Positions 49,705 to 59,856 of a DNA stretch of 64,000 nt are shown here, piece after piece (the stretch's first letter is position 1; each line of letters starts with the position of its first letter). This stretch comes from a gamma proteobacterium HdN1. GTDB taxonomy: Bacteria > Pseudomonadota > Gammaproteobacteria > Pseudomonadales > Ketobacteraceae. The stretch covers positions 4,252,527 through 4,316,526 of the forward strand of contig FP929140.1 of assembly GCA_000198515.1 (NCBI GenBank), read 5' to 3'. Position numbers and translations under genes: made by a program. Under the pieces are notes generated by a model, which saw only the letters and a program-made list of their open reading frames with translations, did not search any database and was not told the origin of the DNA.

Positions 49705-50409
49705 TCACTCCCCACGCTCCACACGCCTCACATACTCCCCCCCACCCAGCTGCTGGCTTTGCCGACGAATCCACGTGGCACGCTGAAGGATATAAGCTGT
49801 GGGGTGATTGGCTTGGCGCTTACGGGGGTTGGGTAGCACGGCGGCCAGAAGGCTTGCCTGTTGGGGAGACAGGTTCATTGCGGCACGCCCAAAGAGGCTG
49901 CGCGCGGCGGCTTCAGCACCGAATATTCCATTGCCAAATTCGGCAATGTTCAGGTAGACCTCCAAGATACGCTGCTTTGTCCAGCACAACTCGATCAATG
50001 CGGTAAACCAGACTTCTAGACCCTTGCGTATCCAATTACGCCCCGACCACAAAAACAAATTCTTAGCCACTTGCTGGCTAAGCGTGCTGGCACCACGCAC
50101 CCGCTTACCTTTCGCGTTATACTGAACCGCCGCTCGAATGGCAGATACATCAAAGCCCCAATGATCTACAAACTTTTGATCTTCTGCGGCGATCACCGCG
50201 ATTTTGAGTGAATCTGGCAGCCGCTCCCAAGGCTGCCAATACTGCTGCAAGTGTAAAGGCCGAGGGCTCTGCCAAGCCTCGATCTGGCGCTCCAGCATCA
50301 TTCCACTATAGGGCACAGGCAGCCAGCGAAAAGCGAGAACAAGTACAAACGACAATGCTACAAAACCAAGCGCCAGCCAGAGAAAAATTTGCCGCAACCG
50401 CTTTACCAT
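49705..50409 (-). CDS. mtgA: Monofunctional peptidoglycan glycosyltransferase
   Basis: A 234-residue GT51 enzyme with one N-terminal membrane helix (IFLWLALGFVALSFVLVLAF). Catalytic motif AVIAAEDQKFVDHWGFD contains the essential Glu; GASTLSQQVAKNLFLWSGR, KQRILEVYLNIAEFGNGIFG and AAVLPNPRKR follow. All five GT51 motifs are present. It polymerises lipid II into glycan strands. The length fits the family. Confidence 0.95.
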   Translation of the reverse strand: MVKRLRQIFLWLALGFVALSFVLVLAFRWLPVPYSGMMLERQIEAWQSPRPLHLQQYWQPWERLPDSLKIAVIAAEDQKFVDHWGFDVSAIRAAVQYNAKGKRVRGASTLSQQVAKNLFLWSGRNWIRKGLEVWFTALIELCWTKQRILEVYLNIAEFGNGIFGAEAAARSLFGRAAMNLSPQQASLLAAVLPNPRKRQANHPTAYILQRATWIRRQSQQLGGGEYVRRVERGE

Positions 50410-50436
50410 TTACATCACCGAGCCTGTTCACTGAAC

Positions 50437-50540
50437 GCACATTCTTCGTTACGAGACATTGTTACATTCGTTAGGAAACACTGTTACATTCGTTACGAAA
50501 CACCGTTACGAAACATTGTTACAGGCACCGTTATAGACGC
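50437..50540. repeat. Short tandem repeat of GTTACATTCGTTACGAAACA type
   Basis: The motif GTTACATTCGTTAC/GGAAACA occurs about three times with variants such as CGTTACGAAACATTGTTACA, in the gap between mtgA and the SDR gene. No gene is present. It could be a transcription-factor binding cluster or a degraded repeat. Confidence 0.55.
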
Positions 50541-50555
50541 CACTACAAAATACCG

Positions 50556-51371
50556 CTACGCCATCGAAATCCCGCCGTTCAAACTGATCACTTGGCCCGA
50601 TAACTTTGCCGCCGCAGGGCTCGCAAGATAGGCCGCAAGTATCGCCAAATCCTCTGGTTCAACCACACCTAAAAGCGCCATTTTTTCTGCTTTGCCAAAT
50701 AGTTTCGATGCAAAAGGGTCGGCCATCAGGTTGTCGTACAGCTGCGTGCTGCGAACAATGGACGGCGACAGGCAATTCACCCGAATTCCGGCACGCTTTA
50801 CCTCATTGGCAAGCGCCCGCGTGAACATCATCACCCCTGCCATCGCCGAACCAATCGCAACCTCCCCTGGAGTCGCAACTTTGCCCGCATCGGAAGCCAT
50901 CGTAAGAATCACCCCACTCCCGCGCTCCATCATGTGCGGCAGCACCGCCCGCGCACAAAGAATCGGCGGCATCAGCGAACCATTCACCTGCGCAGCAAGA
51001 TCCTCAATCGGCAGCGTATGAAAAATCCCCGGCATCGGCTCACCACCCGCCGTACACAGCAAAATATCTATTGCACCAAACTCCCGAAGGCAGCCGGAAA
51101 CCCCTGCACTTGCACCCTCGGGCTGAGAGGCATTTGCTGCGACAAAAGCAAACCGCACCTGCGGGAACTCACCAGACAGCGCGGCAACGGCGCTAGCACC
51201 ACGATCCGCATTGCGGCCCACCAACATAATCGCCGCTGCACCTGCACTGGCAAATGCACGCACACAGGCAAAACCAATCCCGCCTGATCCGCCATAAACC
51301 AACGCGGTTAGCCCTGCAAGCGATTGCGTCGGCAGTGAAGGGCTCGAAAAAGAATTGCTAGTTGCTGGCAT
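50556..51371 (-). CDS. SDR-family protein lacking the catalytic Tyr and Lys
   Basis: A 271-residue Rossmann-fold protein: cofactor loop VYGGSGGIGFACVRAFASA, ILLCTAGGEPMPGIF, then GVILTMASDAGKVATPGEVA with the Ser region. Where the family has YxxxK the sequence reads IGSAM (in GEVAIGSAMAGVMMFTRALA). The ending VNCLSPSIVRSTQLYDN and GQVISLNGGISMA are normal. It may be a binding or regulatory protein rather than an enzyme, or use other residues. Confidence 0.78.
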   Translation of the reverse strand: MPATSNSFSSPSLPTQSLAGLTALVYGGSGGIGFACVRAFASAGAAAIMLVGRNADRGASAVAALSGEFPQVRFAFVAANASQPEGASAGVSGCLREFGAIDILLCTAGGEPMPGIFHTLPIEDLAAQVNGSLMPPILCARAVLPHMMERGSGVILTMASDAGKVATPGEVAIGSAMAGVMMFTRALANEVKRAGIRVNCLSPSIVRSTQLYDNLMADPFASKLFGKAEKMALLGVVEPEDLAILAAYLASPAAAKLSGQVISLNGGISMA

Positions 51372-51450
51372 GGTCGCTCCTTATTTGTTGTAATGTTTAT
51401 AGCATAATCAGAAAATACTCGCCGTACAAAGCCCTACGACTGCAGAGCAG

Positions 51451-51582
51451 ATGCATTACACGCACAACCCATTAAGGCAACTATACCAAGGGATTCTCGC
51501 CATCGCGCTTATTCCGCTCGCAGTTATTACAATACCTGTTGCCCTGACTGTCATGCCGCGGGGCACCAGCATGGGCCCTTGA
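51451..51582 (+). CDS. 43-residue putative membrane peptide
   Basis: Starts MHYTHNPLRQLYQGILAIAL at ATG 51451 and continues as one hydrophobic helix (IPLAVITIPVALTV) to PRGTSMGP. No convincing SD. It lies in the 300-bp gap between the SDR gene and the 468-residue gene; the rest of the gap shows nothing. Confidence 0.3.
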   Translation: MHYTHNPLRQLYQGILAIALIPLAVITIPVALTVMPRGTSMGP

Positions 51583-51670
51583 TGAGTAAGTTCGATAATG
51601 GCTTGACACACGATCTAATATTCTGGGCTATCTCATCCATCCCGCGTGTCGACTCCGAGGGCACTCCACC

Positions 51671-53077
51671 ATGTTATTGCAGCGATTCAAGAACGTCCTG
51701 CGCCGACTGACAACCGCATCCGCAGTAGCGACACCCCCAACGACCGGCAACCTGTTCCTGCAAGGAGAAGTCGAGATCAGCGCCACTCGCGTGCGCCTTA
51801 CACGCCTCAACGGCGACCACGAAGAAATCGCCTGGAAGGAAGTAGATTTCATCACAGCCGATCGCCATGAGGGCTCAGTGCCTGCCAATCTTTACTGGAT
51901 CAATTTCCGCTCGTTTCGCCTAGGACCTGCCTGCATTCCCTCCTCTGCCACCGGTTTCGACAAGGTGATCGGATACCTGAACGGGCTCGAAGGTGTGGAC
52001 ACCGAGCACTGGCACGATATCAGGGATACCTCGCGTCCGTTCCACAATGCCGTGCTTTGGCAAAAAACGTCAACCGAGGATTTTACGCTTCCAGATACGC
52101 CGCCTGCCCTGACATCTGCGATGGGTGAGATCTACCTGGAAAACCTGCAGATACAGCTGCCGTGGGGCACCTATGAAGATCTTGCCCGACATGATTTCGT
52201 ACACACCCGTAAAGAAACCTACCCCAATCCGGATTTTTCGGGACTGCGTTATGTGATCCACAACCCGATCATTGCCAACGGGCTCAAGCTCAAGCAACTG
52301 TACACTCTAAGCGATGCCACCCGTGGCGATCTAAAGCTGAAATTGCCTGTGCTCTCCTACATGGCCGACATCTCGCTCGGGCGCAATCCCAAGGCCGATT
52401 TTTTAAAAATCAGGCAGCACCTGGACCGTTATTTTGGCGCTGGTATTGATAGTGATAGTGACAGCGCATCAGATGACACCGACACAGCAAGCCATCCACC
52501 CGCAGAAACAAACTCGACCATGGAAACCCGATGGGAGAGAGGCCGCACAACGATAGACTTACGATGCTTTTATCGAGAGGAACTTCGGAAATGGGACAAT
52601 ATTGCCTGGCTGCAGATACAGCGCGCTCCAGATCTTGCCCCCTATTACACTTCCGAATACGGGTGCCAGTTAACGCTTTCACAGAACATAAAATGGAAAA
52701 CATTTCCGCTGTCTCTGGCGATTGCAGCGGATTATCGGCAAGTGGACAACGCGCTTTATACCCCGTCCTGTTTTGAGGGGCAGTTTCCGGAAAAACACGA
52801 CCTGCTGATATGGATCGATAGGTCGGCAAAAATCATTGGATTTGCCAACCGCCAGCTGGCGCTGACTTTTGAGCACCCAAAATGCGTAGATCTGATTCTG
52901 GTGATCAGGCGATTTCGCGGTGAAGAAAATGGCAACATACTCGAACTGCGTACCGGCAATACAACCACACCGTTAGGAGGTGTGTCCGATACTCAGGAAT
53001 TTTTACATCACGAGAAAACCATCACACAATTGACCGGCCTGATGATTAGCAACAGCGCGTATGACGAATATTACTGA
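51671..53077 (+). CDS. Hypothetical protein, 468 residues
   Basis: I do not recognise this protein. It starts MLLQRFKNVLRRLTTASAVA. The N-terminal 100 residues look like a small beta domain (GEVEISATRVRLTRLNGDHE, then IAWKEVDFITADRHEGS). A highly acidic linker (DSDSDSASDDTDTAS) lies near residue 265. The C-terminal part is beta-rich (WKTFPLSLAIAADYRQVDNA, LALTFEHPKCVDLILVIRRF). No signal peptide is evident and no partner is adjacent. Confidence 0.6.
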   Translation: MLLQRFKNVLRRLTTASAVATPPTTGNLFLQGEVEISATRVRLTRLNGDHEEIAWKEVDFITADRHEGSVPANLYWINFRSFRLGPACIPSSATGFDKVIGYLNGLEGVDTEHWHDIRDTSRPFHNAVLWQKTSTEDFTLPDTPPALTSAMGEIYLENLQIQLPWGTYEDLARHDFVHTRKETYPNPDFSGLRYVIHNPIIANGLKLKQLYTLSDATRGDLKLKLPVLSYMADISLGRNPKADFLKIRQHLDRYFGAGIDSDSDSASDDTDTASHPPAETNSTMETRWERGRTTIDLRCFYREELRKWDNIAWLQIQRAPDLAPYYTSEYGCQLTLSQNIKWKTFPLSLAIAADYRQVDNALYTPSCFEGQFPEKHDLLIWIDRSAKIIGFANRQLALTFEHPKCVDLILVIRRFRGEENGNILELRTGNTTTPLGGVSDTQEFLHHEKTITQLTGLMISNSAYDEYY

Positions 53078-53255
53078 AGCGGGCATAAGACGAACAAAGC
53101 TTCGTTAACCTCTTCAAACGCCACACCTGCCTGACGGCACTTGTATTCCAACGTGATTTTCAGCATTCCCCAGTTTGCGGTACCAACAGGCGATACCAAG
53201 AAAGATGCATCTCTCGCCCTAACACGTTATGCTCATAGAAAAAAGGGTGCCCCCC

Positions 53256-54749
53256 ATGAGCTATCAACGCATCGAACAACACCAACGCCAACTTTCCCGT
53301 TACCATCACCTGCAAGCCATTTGTGGTTGGGATCAATCCGCCATGATGCCAACAGGGGGCAACGAAGCCCGCGCCGAAGCCTTGGCAAGCCTCGACGTAT
53401 TGATACACAACCGCCTGACCGAACCCAGCGTTGCCGACTGGATCGCCACCGCAAGCGATGAACCACTCACCCCAGAACAACGAGCCAATTTGCGCGAATT
53501 TCGACGCCAGTGGCAAAACGCCTCATTGATCCCACCTGAGCTGGTAGAAGCTCATTCTCTGGCAAACTCTCACTGCGAACACGCATGGCGCAGCCAGCGG
53601 CCTGCCAACGATTGGGCTGGGTTTGCCGTCAACCTCAGCGCCGTTGTTGCCAATACCCGTGAAATCGCAAAAATCCGTGCAGACGCACTAGGCGTCTCTC
53701 CCTATAACGCCCTACTTGCACTCTACGAGCCTGGCGCCAGCACCACTCAGCTAGACACCCTATTTGCCGACCTGCGCCAGTGGCTGCCCAGTTTGATACA
53801 GCGCGTTGCTGAACGGCAAAGTGTCGCGGAACAGCAAAAAGGGAGTGCTATTTTAATTCCACAAGGGCCATTTCCAATTGAACAACAAAAGCAACTTGGC
53901 CTTGAAGTCATGCAGCTTTTGGGCTTCAACTTCGATCGCGGCCGCCTCGATGTAAGCGCACACCCTTTTTGCGGCGGCGTGCCCAGCGATGTACGCATTA
54001 CCACCCGCTACGACGAGCAGGATTTCACTCGCAGCTTAATGGGTGTGATACACGAAACCGGCCACGCCCGCTACGAACAAAACCTGCCCTATGCTTGGCG
54101 CGATCAGGCGGTCTTTCAGGGGCGATCCATGGGCATCCACGAAAGCCAAAGCCTGTTCTTTGAAATGCAGTTGGCACGTCACCCCGCGTTTCTAGCCTTG
54201 CTCACGCCCTTACTGAATACGCACTTCGGCGCACAACCCGCTTTCGCTGCCCAGAATCTACAGCGCCTATACACCCGCGTACAACCTAGCCTAATTCGCG
54301 TAGACGCAGACGAAGTGACCTACCCTGCACACATCATCCTGCGCTACGAAATTGAGCGCGCCCTGATCGAGGGTGACGCCGAAGTAGAAGATATTCCCGC
54401 CCTCTGGGATCAAAAAATGCAAGAATGGCTGGGCCTCTCCACACAAGGTGACTACACCAACGGCTGCATGCAAGACATCCATTGGCCCAGCGGCGCGTTT
54501 GGGTATTTTCCAAGCTACACCTTGGGCGCCATGTACGCCGCCCAATTCCGCTTTGCGATCGAAGCAGAATACGGCGACTTAGGTACATTGGTTGAACGCG
54601 CCCAACTGCCGACCGTGTTTAGCTGGCTACGCAAGTTCATCTGGCAACAAGGCAGCCTGCTCGAAACCGATGAGCTGGTCAAAAATGCCACCGGCAGCAC
54701 GCTGAACGCCCGCTGGTTCCGCCAGCACCTTGAGCAACGCTATGGCTAG
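53256..54749 (+). CDS. Thermostable carboxypeptidase, M32 family
   Basis: A 497-residue metallocarboxypeptidase. Zinc motif HETGH at residues 266-270 (LMGVIHETGHARYEQNLP), GRSMGIHESQSLFFEMQL, and the DEVTYPAHIILRYEIERALI and IPALWDQKMQEWLGL segments all match M32 (Taq-type). Cytoplasmic; it removes C-terminal residues from peptides. Start ATG 53256 (ATG/GTG further upstream are less likely). Length matches the family. Confidence 0.93.
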   Translation: MSYQRIEQHQRQLSRYHHLQAICGWDQSAMMPTGGNEARAEALASLDVLIHNRLTEPSVADWIATASDEPLTPEQRANLREFRRQWQNASLIPPELVEAHSLANSHCEHAWRSQRPANDWAGFAVNLSAVVANTREIAKIRADALGVSPYNALLALYEPGASTTQLDTLFADLRQWLPSLIQRVAERQSVAEQQKGSAILIPQGPFPIEQQKQLGLEVMQLLGFNFDRGRLDVSAHPFCGGVPSDVRITTRYDEQDFTRSLMGVIHETGHARYEQNLPYAWRDQAVFQGRSMGIHESQSLFFEMQLARHPAFLALLTPLLNTHFGAQPAFAAQNLQRLYTRVQPSLIRVDADEVTYPAHIILRYEIERALIEGDAEVEDIPALWDQKMQEWLGLSTQGDYTNGCMQDIHWPSGAFGYFPSYTLGAMYAAQFRFAIEAEYGDLGTLVERAQLPTVFSWLRKFIWQQGSLLETDELVKNATGSTLNARWFRQHLEQRYG

Positions 54750-54871
54750 CGGATCGACCGCCACGGACTGCGCGTCGGCAGTATCACGCGCCTATCGGCA
54801 ACCACGCCAAGGGCACCGGATGGGCTACACTTAGCGAAAGACATGTATCGGCTCAGAGTATCGGCGTCGCC

Positions 54872-55549
54872 ATGATCAGTTTTCGAGTGTTCACAATCAC
54901 CACCCTAGCGCTTACGCTTGCAAACACCGTACTTGCAAGCACTGCGTTCGCGGGCAATGTATACCAGTTTCGCGATCGCGACGGGCGTGTGCTGTTCACC
55001 AATGTGGTCACCGCCAACCGTACACCCAGCGACCCGCGCTTTCGAGAGTACCGTACCCTCGAAAAAGTCACCTGGTTCAAAGACACCAACGTTCACACCT
55101 ACCGCAACTGGGGCAGCAGTGAGTACGATCTACTGCCCAGCTTCAGCAAAAACCGCAATGCTTTCGACGACTTGATCCTGAACGCATCGCTGCAATCTGG
55201 GGTAGATCGTGCGCTAATCAAGGCCGTGATACATACCGAAAGTGGATTCAACCCCAAAGCCCGCTCCGCACCCGGCGCGCAAGGGCTTATGCAGTTGATG
55301 CCAGCAACCGCCGCCCGCTACAACGTGCGCGACGCTTATGATCCGCAGGACAATATCCGCGCAGGAACGCGCCATCTACGCTATTTACTGGAGCGCTACG
55401 ATCAAAACCTAGAGCTAGCTTTGGCAGCCTATAACGCTGGCGAGAAAAACGTAGAAAAATACAACGGCATCCCACCTTTTGCAGAAACGCAAGACTACGT
55501 TCGCCGTGTAGTCAGCCGTTACAAACATCTCTACCACGGAAACAGCTAA
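54872..55549 (+). CDS. Lytic transglycosylase, SLT domain
   Basis: A 225-residue periplasmic enzyme. Signal peptide (ITTLALTLANTVLASTAFAG), a small N-terminal region with a DUF4124-like pattern (VYQFRDRDGRVLFTNV), then the SLT domain: IKAVIHTESGFNPKARSAPG with catalytic Glu at residue 123, AQGLMQLMPATAARYNVRDA, LALAAYNAGEKNVEKYNGIP. It cleaves peptidoglycan between MurNAc and GlcNAc, making anhydro ends. Confidence 0.92.
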   Translation: MISFRVFTITTLALTLANTVLASTAFAGNVYQFRDRDGRVLFTNVVTANRTPSDPRFREYRTLEKVTWFKDTNVHTYRNWGSSEYDLLPSFSKNRNAFDDLILNASLQSGVDRALIKAVIHTESGFNPKARSAPGAQGLMQLMPATAARYNVRDAYDPQDNIRAGTRHLRYLLERYDQNLELALAAYNAGEKNVEKYNGIPPFAETQDYVRRVVSRYKHLYHGNS

Positions 55550-55629
55550 GCGGAAGAAGCGCTCGACAAAGCCCGCCAAGCACGGCCTCGCAGAGCGACC
55601 GCTCACAGGGCCGCTCGTGCTGCAAACGC

Positions 55630-56520
55630 TTACGCAGCTTTTAGCTGCTGACGATCCACCACCGACATTTCGCGCCCATAGCGGGAACGCAAATCCCGCC
55701 GCTCGTCCGTCTCCCACGGATGAAAACCGGGGCGGAAATAGCGCAGCAAATAGGGCATAAGCACACGCATGATGCCATTTTTTCCCCATAGCAAAGCACG
55801 CGCCTCACGACGGGCATCCTCATCCCAAAGGCCATCTTGCTCTAGCAGATATTTTTGACGATTGTGCATACGCACCAAAAGATCCACTGTCACAAACGCC
55901 ATCGCAGCGCTCCGCAGCGCATAACCGCCGCCGGCCGCTTGGTAGAGATCAAAGCATACAGCCTTATGCTCCAGCTCCTCCATCGCGTGATACACCAATA
56001 GCTCGCGAAAGGGTGAAGCCGCGTTATCGACCAGATCAGGTCGCTTGTAGACAAACAAGTGCGCAAGCGATGCCGTAAAATGCTCCGAAGCCGCCGTCAT
56101 CGACAGCCGCACCAAGGGCGAAAGCTTCTTGCGCGACCAGCGATTATCGCGCTTGAGCTTCTCATCAAAACCGCGCATTCCCACATAGCCAAGCGCAATC
56201 AGCGCCTCCGTCCACGCATCATGCTCCCGGCCATGCATGGCTTCTTGGCGGATGAACAGACGAATTTGTTCCTCTAGTTCAGCGCTGAGTTTGTCTTTGT
56301 CCATTTGGTCGCGCACATCGCGCGCCGAATCCATAAAAAACCGCTCACCTTCGGGGAACAAGGCTTGCAGGGCATTGAACAAGTGCGTGCTGACCGGATT
56401 ATCATCGTGCCAATAGCGATTGGCACGCATCGACTTCAAATAGTCAAAATGCACGACTCGCGGCAAGAGAGTAAGGTCTGTTGGCGTCTTGGATCGACGC
56501 CCAAAAAGCTTTCCAATCAT
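55630..56520 (-). CDS. Metal-dependent hydrolase-like protein (PF10118, ferritin-like diiron)
   Basis: A 296-residue helical protein. Ligand pattern of the family: RLFIRQEAMHGREHDAWTEA (ExxxxxEH-like), TAASEHFTASLAHLF (EH) and YHAMEELEHKAVCFDLYQAA (ExxEHK), so a diiron centre is expected. The enzymatic reaction is unknown. Often found near lipid or hydrocarbon genes. Confidence 0.82.
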   Translation of the reverse strand: MIGKLFGRRSKTPTDLTLLPRVVHFDYLKSMRANRYWHDDNPVSTHLFNALQALFPEGERFFMDSARDVRDQMDKDKLSAELEEQIRLFIRQEAMHGREHDAWTEALIALGYVGMRGFDEKLKRDNRWSRKKLSPLVRLSMTAASEHFTASLAHLFVYKRPDLVDNAASPFRELLVYHAMEELEHKAVCFDLYQAAGGGYALRSAAMAFVTVDLLVRMHNRQKYLLEQDGLWDEDARREARALLWGKNGIMRVLMPYLLRYFRPGFHPWETDERRDLRSRYGREMSVVDRQQLKAA

Positions 56521-56566
56521 ATGCCACCTCAGCGCTTAACACGAAAGACGTCAGCCCAGCTTAGCG

Positions 56567-57049
56567 CTAAAACGCACCGGAAGCCAGCTTACCAAACGCC
56601 ACCACAACCTCCGGCGGCGCCTGCACCAACTCGATCAAAACGCCTTCGCCCGAAATCGGGAACTCATCATTGCCCTTCGGGTGCAAAAACGTGATATCAA
56701 AACCTGCGGCGCCCTTACGGATACCACCCGGCGCAAAACGCACGCCGTTCGCGCTGAGCCACTCCACCGCTTTCGGCAAATCGTCAATCCACAAACCAAC
56801 ATGATTGAGCGGCGTTGCATGGACGGCGGGCTTTTTGTCAGGGTCGACCGGCTGCATCAAATCCACCTCAACCTTAAAGGGGCCTGCGCCCATCGCGCAG
56901 ATATCCTCATCGACATTCTCGCGCTCCGATACAAAGTTGCCAGTGATCTCCAGCCCCAGCATCTCAACCCACAACTTCTTCAGGCGCTCTTTTGACGGGC
57001 CACCGATGGCAATCTGCTGGATACCCAGCACTTTGAACGGACGTTGCAT
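56567..57049 (-). CDS. VOC-superfamily protein, glyoxalase-like
   Basis: A 160-residue protein with two beta-alpha-beta-beta-beta halves: [20 protein letters not shown], then [29 protein letters not shown], then [12 protein letters not shown]. Metal ligands would be the His in LNHVGLWI and the Glu in GVLIELVQ. It may be a lactoylglutathione lyase or another VOC enzyme; the substrate cannot be told. Confidence 0.78.
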   Translation of the reverse strand: MQRPFKVLGIQQIAIGGPSKERLKKLWVEMLGLEITGNFVSERENVDEDICAMGAGPFKVEVDLMQPVDPDKKPAVHATPLNHVGLWIDDLPKAVEWLSANGVRFAPGGIRKGAAGFDITFLHPKGNDEFPISGEGVLIELVQAPPEVVVAFGKLASGAF

Positions 57050-57322
57050 TTAAATTTCCTTAATGTTAGAAACGCTGTGAATATTCACATTTCTTGCGCT
57101 AGCAGTTCTACCTTTTTTTACGCAAGATCTAACTATCATAAAACCGACCGCCCCGTAGGGCTAGCCTTAAACGCACAAACCAGAACACACCAAACCACTT
57201 GGAGCTGCTGTTTTTTTGTACCAACTCGTGTAACGTAGTAGGCGTCGCAAACCTATCTTCATCGTCCGCGCGTTTTGATGTACGCGCATTCTAAAAATCA
57301 TATGCACAAGGAATGTTCCCCT

Positions 57323-58798
57323 ATGCTCTCTTGGGCTCGTTCTCGTTTCACCTTTCCATCAAACTCTCGCATCGTCCGTCACACACCAAAGGGCCGCACC
57401 ATTATTACCTTGGGAGGGATACTGCTAGGCGCATCTATAGCGACCCTATCCCATGCGGGAGATCGGCTCGAAGTACTTGATCTCGGCGGCAAACACCGAC
57501 AGGTCATCTTGGACGCCAGCAAAAATGCTTTTGTCATCGGTGCGGGCGATGGACAACTGTATTTATACGACGGCGCCAACAGCCGCGCCCCCAGCGCAAA
57601 CGAAGTCTATCTGAATGCAGTCATCGCGCTGCCCGGCGTGATTGTGCAAGACGGTAAAATTATAGACACTCGCAATGGGCGAACGCTTGGCGAAATCCTT
57701 ACAGATAAGTCGCCTTATGGCAGCACCTTTTACATTCTGGGCTACTACAACGGCAAGACTCCTGGTTATCTAAACCTCGATTACAACAACAACTACCGCG
57801 GTGATCTTAACACCCCCCCCAGCGCCAAACGCGACAGCCGAATCCAGCAGGTGAATTCGCTGGCGTTTGTAAAAACCTATAAAAAGCTGGGCGGCAATCT
57901 GGACTGGGCAACCGCAACGAGACTTGGCATCCGGGAAACCAGCAGCAAAATTTCCGCAGGCACTAAACTTTTAAGATATAACTTTAGCGTGCCCAAAAAC
58001 GGCAGCTATCAGGTGCTATTACGCGGGTTTAACGGGCGCTACAATGATCTCAACCTGCGCGTTGTTGAAATGGCGAATGGGCGAGTCATGGGTTCCAGCT
58101 TTTCGGATGCCACAAGTGAACTCGTAACGGCAAATCTTGAAGCCAATCGCACTTACGGAATCATCGTCAGCAGAACCAATGATCTGGATACGGTGAATTT
58201 CAAGCTCAACATCAAGTCGGTCACCGAGCAAGCCAACCGCCTGTCAGACCTTGACAGCAACGAAGTTCCTCCGCTTTGGATTGACGCGCTATGGCCAGAA
58301 GAAACACGCACGATTACCGGCACGCTGCGACCCACCACACCTAGCGAATACGTGCCGCGCTTTATCGACATTCGCAGCGCTCAAGGTGATAAATACGCTG
58401 GGAAATTCGGCCCACCCCTTGTAGATGACGGTAGCATAGACAGCGACACGCTCTTTACCGCCACTCGCAAACTGCTGACTTCTTGGTTTGCAACGCCACC
58501 GTATACGGTCGCAGATCGGGATGCCTATATGTTCTTTGGCGACCTTGCGAACTACGACATCACAATCACCAGCCGTGGCGGCACCCCACTCACGTACACC
58601 TACAACTACTGGAACGACACCTATCAGGAGCGCGTAGGGAACGGAAAAATATCGGCGGCCTTTAATTACGGCCCGCAGCTATTAACGATTGGCGACTTAC
58701 TCAACCACAACGTTGCGCCCTACAACTACTCTGTTAGCACAGATACCATTGAGTACGAGATCACTCTCAAGCCCAATCAGGCTGGCCAGAGCCGCTAA
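57323..58798 (+). CDS. Secreted protein, unknown, 491 residues
   Basis: ATG 57323 has AAGGAA 9 nt upstream. Signal peptide: IITLGGILLGASIATLSHAG. The mature protein is beta-rich with Asn/Tyr/Asp-rich stretches (YLNLDYNNNYRGDLNTPPSA, YTYNYWNDTYQERVGNGKIS); the region around GSYQVLLRGFNGRYNDLNLR resembles a bacterial pre-peptidase C-terminal (PPC)-like beta sandwich. I do not recognise a full-length family. The 270-bp gap upstream holds nothing else. Confidence 0.55.
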   Translation: MLSWARSRFTFPSNSRIVRHTPKGRTIITLGGILLGASIATLSHAGDRLEVLDLGGKHRQVILDASKNAFVIGAGDGQLYLYDGANSRAPSANEVYLNAVIALPGVIVQDGKIIDTRNGRTLGEILTDKSPYGSTFYILGYYNGKTPGYLNLDYNNNYRGDLNTPPSAKRDSRIQQVNSLAFVKTYKKLGGNLDWATATRLGIRETSSKISAGTKLLRYNFSVPKNGSYQVLLRGFNGRYNDLNLRVVEMANGRVMGSSFSDATSELVTANLEANRTYGIIVSRTNDLDTVNFKLNIKSVTEQANRLSDLDSNEVPPLWIDALWPEETRTITGTLRPTTPSEYVPRFIDIRSAQGDKYAGKFGPPLVDDGSIDSDTLFTATRKLLTSWFATPPYTVADRDAYMFFGDLANYDITITSRGGTPLTYTYNYWNDTYQERVGNGKISAAFNYGPQLLTIGDLLNHNVAPYNYSVSTDTIEYEITLKPNQAGQSR

Positions 58799-58904
58799 AA
58801 ATGCACGATGTTCCGGATCACAGGCAGAAATCTAGCCTGCGATCCGTACGCGATCCCTACTTATGGCTTATGGCGCAATTTGCGTTTCCACATTGCTTAA
58901 TTTT

Positions 58905-59645
58905 CTACACCACCTTTTTCAAAACGCTCAGCGGCAAATGCTTTAACGCAACGCCAAGTACAGACCATGGCCATTTAGGTACATACGCTTCTGCTTTCCC
59001 GCTTTCAATCGCCGCCACAATCGCCCTGCTGCCCGTTACCTCATCCACTTCGAAAGGTAATTTAGCGGCAAAACGGTTGATATCCGTGCGGATATAGCCA
59101 GGATAAATGGTGGTCACGCGAATGGGCGTACCCATTAATTCCAAGCGCAAACCTTCGGTGAGAGATGCCAGCGCCGCTTTGGTGGCTGCATACACCGAAA
59201 GATTCTTGGGCAACCCGCGTAACGCGCTGATGGAGGAAATGGCAACCAAATGCCCCGCATTCTGGGCGCGAAAAATCTGCATCGCCGCCTCACATTGCGC
59301 AAGCGCGGCAACAAAGTTGGTTTTTGCGGTATCTAGGTTCGCATCAAAGCGGCCCGTTCCGAGCGGCTGCCCTTTGCCAATGCCTGCGTTAATGATGATT
59401 CGATCCAGGGTACCGAATTCCTCGGCAAAGGCCTTGAACACTTCAAACACTTGATCGTATTGCGTTACATCCAACGCGCGCACACTCACCCGAATTGCAG
59501 GATAGGCCGCAAGCAATTCTGCGCGCGTTTTTTCCAATTCCTCAAGGCGACGGGCGCACAGCGCTAAGGAATGTCCTTTTGCCGCGAATTCCCGCGCCAT
59601 CCCCAAACCAAGCCCACTGCTTGCGCCCGTAATCAAAATATTCAT
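58905..59645 (-). CDS. SDR-family oxidoreductase
   Basis: A 246-residue enzyme with TGASSGLGLGMAREFAAKGH cofactor loop, IIINAGIGKGQPLGTG, catalytic Ser in LVAISSISALRGLPKN and YAATK as YxxxK. The ending (ALKHLPLSVLKKVV) suggests a membrane-associated short-chain dehydrogenase. GGAGTGGTGCGGT lies before ATG 59645. NAD(P)-dependent; substrate unknown. Confidence 0.87.
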   Translation of the reverse strand: MNILITGASSGLGLGMAREFAAKGHSLALCARRLEELEKTRAELLAAYPAIRVSVRALDVTQYDQVFEVFKAFAEEFGTLDRIIINAGIGKGQPLGTGRFDANLDTAKTNFVAALAQCEAAMQIFRAQNAGHLVAISSISALRGLPKNLSVYAATKAALASLTEGLRLELMGTPIRVTTIYPGYIRTDINRFAAKLPFEVDEVTGSRAIVAAIESGKAEAYVPKWPWSVLGVALKHLPLSVLKKVV

Positions 59646-59856
59646 ACCGCACCACTCCTCCGTATCTCGGTACATTCTCGCCAAACCAGCTCGACGAACC
59701 AGCTCGACAAACTACCAGCTCGACAAACTGAATTTCTCGGAATATACCGTTATACCGGCAAGGAGCGCTACTGTCGCCGCTTCGTTGTTGGTAGGGATGC
59801 TTTCACCAGCAAGATGCGGAAGACGAAGCGCCCATAAACGGTGCACGAACCATGGC

